DNA of 57,500 nucleotides from Glandiceps talaboti (taxonomy: Eukaryota; Hemichordata; Enteropneusta; Spengelidae). The position numbers and the translations under genes were made by a program. Of the stretch, positions 1 through 10,300 are shown one piece after another. Position 1 is the stretch's first letter. Each line of letters begins with the position of its first letter. Location of the stretch: positions 12,822,598-12,880,097 of the forward strand of contig NC_135560.1 in assembly GCF_964340395.1 (NCBI RefSeq), read 5' to 3'. The notes beneath the pieces were generated by a model. That model ran no database searches. It saw only the letters and a program-made list of their open reading frames with translations, and was not told where the DNA came from.

Positions 1-2519
1 GGCTATTAAAGTATACTTCTTCTTTTTTTACCGAACGTGACAAATGACGTCAGAGATAACAATAAGTTACTTTAAATTGATAATACCCGACGTACTGTGT
101 TTTAGAAGTAAAATATAAATCGTCAAATAAATCTCGACCTTGCACTACATTCACAAAAACCTACGAGAGAGGATGGCATTAGGGTAGGGGGCGTACTTGA
201 CTTTTAGGATATGCATCATTAATGTGATGGGCTGGGAGGTTTTTTTTTAAATGGAGTTGTGTTCGAAAGTGTACGGATATGTCTGTCTAGGTGGAACGCA
301 TATTTATGTGTAGAACTTGATATAGGCTCAGCCCACTATCACTATAATGGTAGACAAATACCAAATAATAGATATTATTCTGAATTTAATATCTATCTAG
401 TCGTACAGTGGAACTTCTACAAGTCTCTGTTATCTAGCATCTTCTGACTAGAACAAAATAGGGAATTCAGATCCACGGGTTTGTATGTTTATTTCCTGCT
501 CAAATAGTAAATGTTACATCTCTCGACCTATGTTTTTTTTAAAACAATGAGCAGACAGTATGATATATGGGTTAAATCTGATGCAGTGTATATTGGTATA
601 GCCTGCTACGTAGTAAAAATGGAGAATGGAACGAGCTCCGCAATGTTATGGTTGTGTATACGATAGCCTGGAATCAAGTCCTGGGAGAATTTTTACTATC
701 GTCTTTCCCCTACCAAAAAAGACTCACAAGACTGGATTCTACCATGATACTGTATGTATGCTATCGAATCATAAAAAACTATACCGGTCTGGTTATTGTA
801 AGGGGATATTTTTTTCAAGTCAGTCGACTTCATCCTGCTGGACTGTGAAGTAAATGTTCGATGTCTGTGAAAGAATGCACCATGTAGTTGAGGGTACATT
901 CGGATCATTTTCGAAAAAAAAGGCTCTCTTTAGATTGAGCGGAAAGTGGTTACAATTTTGGAAGTGTTGGAAAAGGAAATGTTACCACTTATGGTGTAAT
1001 GTCATGGTATCATCGTGGCAAATCATAAACTTGGAGTGAACTTTCCACGTTTTCTGAGCATACGAAGTATATATGCGAGTAAAAACATGCATAAGTTCTT
1101 AAACTTGCACTAGCAACTAATGTGGAGTATAATTTTTCTATCAATCTACAAATTATTCACTGAAAATTGTTAAAATACAAATAATTAGACATTTCATATG
1201 TTAGCTAGAGGTTTATTTTATCTACAATTACTACATCAATTAGTTGAGATCATGATTCATTGAACGCCGATTTTGATGCTGACCCAAAAATCAATTTGAT
1301 TGGATATATTGCACCATACTATGTATTGGCATTGCTACACAAATCTTACAGGTGATTCCATGTAGTACTGTTCAGGCTCTATGATATAATTATGATAAAG
1401 TCACTATATCTAACAAAAACAGTTCAAAAACGTTCCAGTTACAGCTAGTGCTGAAAAATATTAAATTTGTTTTGCGTCACTTGTCACATTTAATTTTCTC
1501 AAAATCATATAATATTACGTTTACATTAGTTTTTTTTTTCATCCCAACAAAGTGTATTTTCATGTTCATTGTTCTCATGCATTTGTAGGTCTTACCTTCT
1601 GAAATATTTAATCTGGAGATGTAATGTACCCTATTTCAAGCATATTGTTCGTCCATGTACTGTTCTCATATTTGGAGTGTATATACGAAAAAAAATGTTT
1701 CAATGATGTTCGTGTTGCGTACAACAATGCGTTTAGCATGTGAGTCATATCATGACATTCTAGAGCAAACAGCGCCCTCTACGCTCGTATTTTTTTTAAG
1801 ACTCAAAGAAAGTAAAAATATTTTAAATTACATCACCATCTGATTTTGTGATATTAAACAGTAAATGTTGGAAACGATTTTGATTGATTAATTTTAACTT
1901 TGTACTGTAATGAGTCTTGTGTTTTGTGCAATTTTTAGTGTGTGAGCCGGTTCTCGAAATGAATAATAATAATCATAATAATCATTATCCTTATTATTAT
2001 CATTATAATTTAGTCCATAGTGCCTAATAATAACTTGATGTGACGTCGTGTACTATGGTGAAAAGAATAGAAGTATTTTTTAGATTGTTGTTTTCCTTAT
2101 CTACAGACTGAATATAACATTTTGAATATATTTCCCCTGCCTTTCTGGAAAGAACACTTCTAGTATAGAGCGTATATTGATACATTTGTAGTAGCAAGGG
2201 TCGTGTGATATTTTCCTTATGGAAAACAACAATCTAAGCAATAATACGTGTCCCTATGGGTGTACATAGCCTCGCTGGGTCAACAAATATAAAAAGATCA
2301 AGGTGAAAGTCAGTCTAGTCGATGAGAATGATGTAATTTTATTCAATAAACTGAAAGTACAAGAGGAAGAATTTCTTTTGCACCGCATTTATTCTATATC
2401 AATGTTAACTTGATTTGTTTTGTCGTGTGGTTAAACTTAAAGAAAGTATCGCGTTTCGTTTATACCTCCCGAGTCTAAACAACTTTCTACAGAGGCGGCT
2501 AGCGATGCGAGAAATGGGC
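1..2519. other. Upstream non-coding DNA, no gene recognised
   Basis: No open reading frame here resembles a known protein, and none is longer than about 75 codons. The stretch is AT-rich with scattered homopolymer runs. Around 1961-2010 there is an AAT/ATT-rich imperfect inverted repeat (AATAATAATAATCATAATAA followed by its approximate complement). An upstream gene's 3' end could lie here, but nothing in the sequence shows it. Confidence 0.6.
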
Positions 2520-2525
2520 CTTCTA

Positions 2526-3132
2526 TACGGTGGCCCACAGGTGACAGACGAAAACTAAATTTGTGCTATAAATAATTGATTTTTGAGGGCAAAATATTTA
2601 ATAAAAGGATAACACTTTTATTTCATACGACAAAACATTAATTTCTTGGGTCAATATAGAAATATCAAAGCAAAAAACTACAACTTCTGTGACAAATAAA
2701 TTCTTTTTACGGAGCAGAAAATTAATTTGCGAAACGAAAACTTTTATTCGTGTGGCCCAACCTTTATTTTCGAGTGATAACATTTAAGTTGCGGGATAAA
2801 ATGTAAATGTCGAGCCGGAATATGAATTTAAGTCCCTTACAATCTTATACTCTGACTGCAGAAACAACATTTGTCACCATACAACCTCCTTTTCTAATCG
2901 ACGAGATTTACTTAACACAGGATGCAACATTAATGTTTGGGGACGAAACATTAATACGCGAGGACAAAACTTTCCTTTTGCTTGACGGAAGTTGGACTGC
3001 ATGACGGAAATTGATTATATATCCCACAATCCTCGGCACACTCTTGGCGGCTATTTCAACTTCGCGACCAGCACTATATCTGATCATGTCAAGTGGTAAA
3101 CACATCAATTGTTTCCAGTGTATAATTTTTTC

Positions 3133-3197
<65 letters not shown>

Positions 3198-3451
3198 ATC
3201 TCTGTCTGTCTGTATGTCTGTCTGTCTCTTCTGTCTGTATGTCTGGCTGTATGTGTGTATGTATGTATGTCTCCCCCTCTGTATGTTTGTCTGTCTGCCT
3301 GTCTCTATCTCTGTCTGTCTGTCTCTTCTGACTGGCTGTATGTGTTTATGTATGTATGTATGTATGTATGTATGTATGTATGTATGTATGTATGTATGTA
3401 TGTATGGCTGACTGGCTGGCTGTCCGTCTCTCCCTCCCTCCCTCCCTCCCT

Positions 3452-3506
<55 letters not shown>

Positions 3507-3525
3507 ATCTTTATCATCCGTTATC
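2526..3525 (+). repeat. Left arm of foldback element
   Basis: Terminal inverted repeat arm. The outer domain (about 2536-2815, with weaker copies to about 3010) is a run of 20-22 bp units of the form GACAAAACATTAATTTCGNG. The segment 3011-3128 is non-repetitive and matches 6236-6360 in reverse complement. 3129-3500 is microsatellite: (TCTG)n, (TATG)n at about 3350-3405, then (TCCC)n and (CT)n. Confidence 0.88.
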
Positions 3526-4763
3526 ATAAAAAATTAAAGCACACTGTGGGAGAGGAACCCCTCCGATACCCTCCCCACAAGCTATCATGGGTGATGCTGT
3601 TTCTACCCAAATCAAAATTGAAAGAAAAAACCCTGCTGGCCAAGTATTTCAAAGTGTAGGTTACATCCCAATGTAAGACATTTTGTTGCATCTATTTGGG
3701 TAATGAAATTTTAAATCTTATATTGTAATGTATGGACGCTGAAGTCGATTGTCACTTTTATTATAATGCAGTGTACCATATAGTTGTACGGAAGTGGGAG
3801 TGGGTTATAATTACACATATTAAAATGTGTCGCGGGTTACGAAAATTATGGGGGGGGGGGGGGCTACGAAATTCTTTTGACCAAAATATTTTCTTTTCCC
3901 CCCCCTCCTCCCTGCCGTACATTCTAACCGTAGCCTTATGTGATGAATACCCGTGACATTACCCAACCCAATGATTAAGAGGACGCTTTAAAGTTCCACA
4001 AAGATCTTGTAAACATTTGGCATTTGAGATGAGGGACATACATGTGGGTAATCTGATGGCACGGGTTCCTGCAACATGACAATCGCGCAAACATAATAAT
4101 CACCCCCGTTTTGTTTTAGAAGTCAAAATGCCGCGTGAATCCATAGCAATTAAAAAGTGTTTTTTCAATGTCCATAAATAAAACCAGTTATCAGTACATT
4201 GTAAATGACATTTCGTCTTATAAGTACTTTTTAAAGTTTTGGTAGTGTGTTAACGTGGGCAAAGTAGTAATGATATGCATACATAAAAACAATGGGTGAA
4301 TCTCAATTATAGATCTTGATGAAACTAACTTCCTTTTTTCCAAGGGATTTTGTTTACGGAATCTTTTGATTTCATTGCATGTAGGAGGCATCTCTGAAGT
4401 AATTCATGATGTATTGAAGAATAAGCTTACTTGGCTAAACATCGAAAAATGTCGGTTTCAAAGTATTCATTTTAGCAATAAATAGAATCAAGAAAAGATG
4501 CTATAGTTTGCAGCGTGAACAGCGCCACCAGGCTACTAAACTGAGAAAATATACAATAGCGTCATTGATGTGTATTGTAACACAATTTTGACTTTTTAAG
4601 GACTGGTGCTTATATTAATTGTCTTTTCAAAAGTTGGAGTCCATTATCCCCATGGAAAGTGAAAATCTCATTTTTGACATCAATTTCTTATATTGGGAGC
4701 ATACATCACAATACATCATGGCCTTTTGATAGTACATGTTTTGCGTGTGATTAAAGTTGGTGA
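3526..4763. other. Unique core of foldback element, no gene seen
   Basis: Single-copy-looking sequence between the left arm and the LINE remnant. It contains a 14-bp G run near 3849-3862 and C-rich stretches at 3899-3910. No ORF here resembles a transposase or any other known protein. Confidence 0.55.
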
Positions 4764-5678
4764 TTAGATCAAATTGTACTGAATGCTGGTGCTTCCCAAG
4801 GTTGCGTGTTGTCACCAACATTATTTTCAATTTATACTGATCACATGAGATGTAATTCTGCAATAAGTTGTCTGTTTAAATTTGCCGATGACATGGCACT
4901 TGTTGGTCTGTTACTCGATGAAGCTCTTTAGCTGAATATTTTAAAGAATTGGTGTAAAGACAGCTTTTTAGAAATGAATGTTTCAAAAACAAAATAATTA
5001 GTTGTAGCACATAAAGTAACTGACCAATTTACACCTGTATCAATGAATGGAGACTCTGTTGAAGTTGTTACTAGTTTCAAATACCTTGGGTCAATTCTCG
5101 ATGGCAAGCTCTCCTTTGCCGAAAACACAGACTATATTGCGAAAAAAAGCTCAACAGAGACTATATCTCCTTAGGAAATTAAAGTCATTCGATGTCAGTC
5201 AGAACGTGCTGCAATTAGTGTATAGATCTATTATTGAAAGTGTTTTGACTTTCAATATAATCTTTTGGTAATCTCACGGTTAAAAACAAGAGTAAACTTT
5301 CTCGTATATATTGTAAATACAGCAGAGAAGATCATTGGCTGTCGTCAAACAACACTGGCATGTCATTATCATACGGCAGTTAACAGGAAAGCCCATAAAG
5401 TAGTCAACGATTATATGCACCCCTTGCATAATTCTTTCACTATTAAAGCTCCCATCTGGTCGCCGTCACAGAATGCCTCTTGCAAGGTAAAACCTTTTTA
5501 AAAAATCGTTCGTTCCAACAGCTGTGTCTATTTTATACTCAGTGTAAAGTCCTTTTAAACTCACTGTATGTATATGTATATGTATATATTGTACTTGTGT
5601 GTAAATTGTTTGTAAATTGTGTTTTGAGCCGAAAGATAAATTTCCGGATAATAAATTTATTGAATTGAATTGAATTGA

Positions 5679-5679
<1 letters not shown>
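4764..5679 (+). mobile_element. Decayed non-LTR retrotransposon 3' end (L2/CR1-like) with (TTGAA)n tail
   Basis: Conceptual reading on + gives reverse transcriptase landmarks: QGCVLSPTLFSIYTD (from about 4797) and the catalytic FADDMALVG (about 4882-4910). These are followed, after stops and frame changes, by SFKYLGSILD (about 5074), AQQRLYLLRKLKSFDVSQN (about 5153) and VNRKAHKVVNDYMHPLHNS (about 5383). Segments in this order are typical of the RT thumb and C-terminal region of L2/CR1-type LINEs. Internal stops (for example TAG at 4929) and frameshifts show that it is dead. It is 5'-truncated at about 4764, where the frame runs into a stop. The 3' end is a short (TTGAA)n tail at 5659-5679, abutting (CAGA)n of the surrounding element, so the LINE is nested in the foldback element. 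Confidence 0.85.
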
Positions 5680-5721
<42 letters not shown>

Positions 5722-5795
5722 GGCAGGCAGGCAGGCAGGCAGAGAAGAAAAATTATACACTGGAAACAATTGATGTGTTTACCACTTGACATGAT

Positions 5796-5799
<4 letters not shown>
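5680..5799. repeat. (CAGA)n/(CAGG)n plus extra copy of inner-arm segment
   Basis: The microsatellite (CAGA)n, turning to (CAGG)n, runs to about 5741. Then 5746-5799 is a direct repeat of 6236-6289 (AATTATACACTGGAAACAAT and on to GACATGATCAG). The copy stops where (GA)n begins, so the right arm has two copies of this inner segment and the left arm has one. Confidence 0.85.
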
Positions 5800-5890
<91 letters not shown>

Positions 5891-6144
5891 GGACAGCCAG
5901 CCATACATACATACATACATACATACATACATACATACATACATACATACATACATACATACATACATACATACATACATACATACATACAGCCAGTCAG
6001 AAGAGACAGACAGACAGAGATAGAGACAGGCAGACAGACAGACATACAGAGGGGGAGACATACATACATACACACATACAGCCAGACATACAGACAGAAG
6101 AGACAGACAGACAGAGATAGAGACAGGCAGACAGGCAGACAGGC

Positions 6145-6235
<91 letters not shown>

Positions 6236-6842
6236 GAAAAAATTATACACTGGAAACAATTGATGTGTTTACCACTTGACATGATCAGATACAGTGCTGG
6301 TCGCGAAGTTGAAATAGCCGCCAAGAGTGTGCCGAGGATTGTGGGATATATAATCAATTTCCGTCATGCAGTCCAACTTCCGTCAAGCAAAAAGAAAGTT
6401 TTGTCCTCGCGTATTAATGTTTCGTCCCCAAACATTAATGTTGCATCCTGTGTTAAGTAAATCTCGTCGATTAGAAAAGGAGGTTGTATAGTGACAAATG
6501 TTGTTTCTGCAGTCAGAGTATAAGATTGTAAGGGACTTAAATTCATATTCCGGCTCGACATTTACATTTTACCCCGCAACTTAAATGTTATCACTCGAAA
6601 ATCAAGGTTGGGCCACACGAATAAAAGTTTTCGTTTCGCAAATTAATTTTCTGCTCCGTAAAAAGAATTTATTTGTCACAGAAATTGTAGTTTTTTGCTT
6701 TGATATTTCTATATTGACCCAAGAAATTAATGTTTTGTCGTATGAAATAAAAGTGTTATCCTTTTATTAAATATTTTGCCCTCAAAAATCAATTATTTAT
6801 AGCACAAATTTAGTTTTCGTCTGTCACCTGTGGGCCGCCGTA
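5800..6842 (-). repeat. Right arm of foldback element
   Basis: Inverted copy of 2526-3525. In + orientation it has (GA)n at 5800-5890, (CATA)n at 5902-5990, mixed CAGA/GAGA motifs, (CAGA)n at about 6135-6233, the unique inner segment 6236-6360, and the 21-bp repeat outer domain 6360-6832. It ends CCGCCGTA at 6842. Differences from the left arm in the non-microsatellite part are a handful of single bases. Confidence 0.88.
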
Positions 6843-6848
6843 CTTCTA

Positions 6849-7016
6849 GGACACCTATCAATTGTTCTTGCCAAAGCAACCATATTGTGAATTTCTGAAA
6901 AGTTAGAAGGTAAAATTGATGACGCGATCGCCATTTGTCGATCCGATGAACCAAGTACTTCCTGTACGTCGTGTAATGGTGTATTTTGAAAGGAAAAGCT
7001 AGTTTTTGCAACCAAG
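6849..7016 (+). promoter_or_regulatory. Candidate FAM174 promoter and 5'UTR
   Basis: This is the 168 bp between the foldback element and the FAM174 start codon. It is richer in CpG than its surroundings (around 6920-6950 and 6965-6972) and contains ACTTCCTG (about 6957-6964), a match to the ETS consensus. No TATA box is evident. The promoter position is inferred from the gene start. Upstream exons on the far side of the element cannot be excluded. Confidence 0.4.
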
Positions 7017-7366
7017 ATGAAGTGTTTTTATACAGTTATCGTGGCGTCATTGATTTTATGCATTACAATTTCAGTGGCTGATAGTTCATTTCATAGAGAA
7101 TCGCGGGACGTGACTGCATCTCACAAACCAGCGGAAGATACTGGTGCCAAGAAACCAAGCACAGTTACACCAAATGATGATTCGCAAAACAAGGAAATAC
7201 TTAGTACAACCAAAAGTGGAAGTACCAACAAAACAAATACCTCCAGTTCTGGTATCCCTTCAATTTTCAACCCAAGGAATTCACCCGAAGTGGTGAAACG
7301 TATGCTTTATGTTCTATTGGCAGTGACGGCCATTGTTGTTGTTTATTTCGTCTTCAGAGCAGTCAG
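7017..7366 (+). CDS. FAM174: FAM174 exon 1: signal peptide, lumenal region, TM helix
   Basis: Encodes residues 1-116 plus two bases of Arg117. The hydrophobic helix MLYVLLAVTAIVVVYFVF ends just before the splice donor. The open frame continues to 7688 into the intron, but the family tail is encoded in the next exon and the donor CAG|GTACGT is strong. Confidence 0.93.
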
Positions 7367-10300
7367 GTACGTACGTAACTTCGTAAGCCACGTGGAAGTA
7401 TTAAGAGAAAAAAGTCTGGTGTTAACCCATTTCACGTCCAATTTTATATTCGTCACATTTTCATGTATACTGTTGACCATAGAGAGGGCACGCACATTAA
7501 GATTGTGTCTCCTGGAACACAGTCCCTCTATCACTAACCAGAAGCTCAGCAGTAGTTCTATTGTTTTCTGTCCTATTGACCTGACACAAAAGGTCCGTTT
7601 CTATCATGTCTATTGTGTACACGTGGATACATGTCATGTTCTATTTATAGTACGTCTGATAAATGCAAATCAGAGTAATTTAATCTGAAATATGTAAGTT
7701 CAGCATTTGGAGGAAGATGCATGCAGCTATTTTTTGTTTTCTCTTTGGTGTGTAAAGCTATTTAGGTTTAGTGGCATACATAATATATTCCTGTTTTTAG
7801 GAAAGGAGAGGAAGCCTAAAGGTGGAATCATGGATATGAATATATTAGTGAGATTCCAGCCAATACAAGATCCATGGTTGAATCAGTCCTTCAAAATGAT
7901 TTCAAAATCTACAGTTAATGCAGATATTTATAAATGTTTAACTGTTCCAAGTGGCCGTGGGTGAAAGTGGGTTGATAAAACAGTGGGATTTGTTGTGGGT
8001 TACTACTGTACCATACAGCAATAAGGTTACATTTGGTTGTTACAAAGAAATGTCACAGGTCAATGGATGGTGCATTATATAGGCTTTGAGGACTGACTGC
8101 TGAAGGTTTAAGCATTAGAACACAGTTACACTGGTAACAAAAATGTTACATTTACTCCTTGATAGTTTCAAATTTAAGGATGGCATATTAAGTTACCTTG
8201 GTATATATCAGACTGCTCCCCCCCCCCATTATATTATATTGTATGTATGTGTGTGTGTGTATGTATGTATGTATGTATGTATGTATGTATGTATGTATGT
8301 ATTTGTATGTACGAGCATGCTGATGTATGTACGTACATATTAGGTATGTATGATGTACATACGTATGTATGTATGTATGTATGTATGTATGTATGTATGT
8401 ATGTATGTATGTATGTATGTATGTATGTATGTATGTATGTATGTATGTATGTATGTATGTATGTATGTATGTATGTATGTATGTATGTATGTATGTATGT
8501 ATGTATGTATGTATGTATGTATGTATGTATGTATGTATGTATGTATGTATGTATGTATGTATGTATGTATGTATGTATTTGTATGTATGTATGTATGTAT
8601 TTGTATGTATCAACATGCTGATGTACGTACGTACATAAGGTATGTACGTACGTACGTACGTACGTATCTATGTATGTATGTACGTACGTACGTACGTACG
8701 TACATAGGTACGCATGCATGTTTGTTTGTGTGTCATCACATACATGCTTGATCATTACCAAACTTGATAAATTATGTATCATCAGATCATATAATTATAA
8801 TGTGTTGTTGTTTGTATAGAAAACAACAGAGGATACTATATCTCATCTTCCCTTCCATGTCACTAGGTGGCAGGCTTCATTTGCTTGGTACTATGAGTCT
8901 CTATTATTAAACATTCCTCTGCACAGTCAGAGTCAACTGAATGTGTTACAGAATAACAAACAGCTGTCTTTATGGGCCCAAAATCAAGGCTGTCCAGTTG
9001 TAGTAAATAGAGAGAAATGAACCCCCAGTAGTTTGCATAGGATCCAGGGTAATGCCTATACAGGTTGCCTATGTATAATCCTCACACCAGCAGCTGTTGA
9101 AATGGCACCATATGGTCAGATGAGACAGTGGAAACAAAAACAATTTATTATTGGTAATTCCTCAAAAGAGACATCTGCTCATGTCATGATATTCATCCTA
9201 CTATCCCTAAAACTTACAAGTACTGTACTCCCATCCTATCAGACAATGTTTTCATTTTATCAAAAGAAGGGAATGGAAGGTGAAATCAAGGGTTAAATGT
9301 ACACTACTAGCACGATGGAAAAATTCTAAATGTTGATTTGGTACCTATATTCCTATTATATGATGGTTTACCTGATAAATTTTCCCCAGAGTTAAGGTAC
9401 ATTTACACTGTAATATATGTCATGTTGCTTTGCCCTCACCGACCAGGGTTGACAGATGTGTGATGGCACCCTGTCTTGGGCACTTAGTCTGTGAGATCGA
9501 GAATTGTGTGATGCTCTGTGCTCTTTAGTGTGGTCTGTAAAGTTATACACTTGTATCTGTTGATGTGTAACTTTTTGTCTATTCTGTTGATCTTGGAAAT
9601 GAAGATAGTATAGTCCTCTTTTGTTTGGAATTTATAGCATTCTCATCACAATAAACACTCCCCTCTACCAATCTGCACTCCCCATCTTCCTGATCTGTTA
9701 CAGAGACAGATGAATATTTTTGGAACTTTTCATATCTCGTGCATTATTTCCTTGAGTATACATCTGATGAAAATCAGTGAAAATACATTGTAGTAGTAGT
9801 ATATCATATAGTGCTTGTTTTCTTGTTGAGTTGACAAAGGCAACCATATCATTGTGTCCTAAATGCACAAGCCTGACAAGCAAGTTGTCTAGTGAGTGAG
9901 ATGGCAAGGCCTAAGTGTCCATAATGGTATATGATTTCCAGGCTATAGATGTAATTGTATAGTTGTCTGTTGAATTACGCATTCTTTGTCATTGACGTAA
10001 AAATTATTTTCAAGGGTGGCAGTCTTACAGCCTTTATGGTAACCATGTGTGTATATAGTCTCCCCCCCCCAACACACACACACCTAAAACAAAAGAGAGG
10101 CATTAGCAATACCCAATACTTCACCAGTTATATCTTAAATACCTACAATAATGTCATTACTTTGTAATATGATCATCCTAGACTAGAATATCACCATCCT
10201 GGAATAATAGGCACATAGAATCATGACACTCTAGGGTGTGTGTATGCAGTGTTTGTCAAATCTTTCTTGAAGCACACATGGACATTATTAGTGCTTGGTA

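Larger units (their letters stand above)
2520..6848. mobile_element. 4.3 kb foldback transposable element with CTTCTA target-site duplication
   Basis: The block 2526-6842 begins TACGGTGGCCCACAGGTGAC and ends with the reverse complement (one mismatch, T/C). It is flanked on both sides by CTTCTA (2520-2525 and 6843-6848), which reads as a 6-bp target-site duplication. Arms of about 1 kb (2526-3525 and about 5800-6842) are inverted copies of each other with only a few differences. Each arm has an outer AT-rich domain with a degenerate 21-bp tandem repeat, a short unique inner segment, and a microsatellite-rich inner domain (CTGT, TATG, CT). The centre holds unique DNA and a decayed LINE 3' end. 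No transposase is recognisable, so it is presumably non-autonomous. The architecture resembles FB elements of Drosophila and TU elements of sea urchin. The superfamily is not assigned: a 6-bp duplication is unusual, and the ends do not start AG as in Polintons. Confidence 0.85.

Noticed and set aside
626-1039. Overlapping 60-75 codon ORFs near the left edge
   Set aside because: Several frames are open on both strands, with no recognisable motif or splice context.
2598-2783. 61-residue ORF with 7-residue periodicity, present in both foldback arms
   Set aside because: The period follows from the 21-bp DNA repeat and appears in other frames too. There is no sign of selection on the protein. It is kept as a DNA-repeat finding only.
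2526-6842. Foldback element as a Polinton/Maverick (6-bp duplication)
   Set aside because: The ends do not begin with AG, the element is far too short, and no polymerase, integrase or capsid coding is seen.
7367-7688. Read-through of FAM174 exon 1 giving a 223-residue protein
   Set aside because: The extra residues are intron translation. The family's basic and acidic tail is found in the exon at 11175 with matching splice phase.
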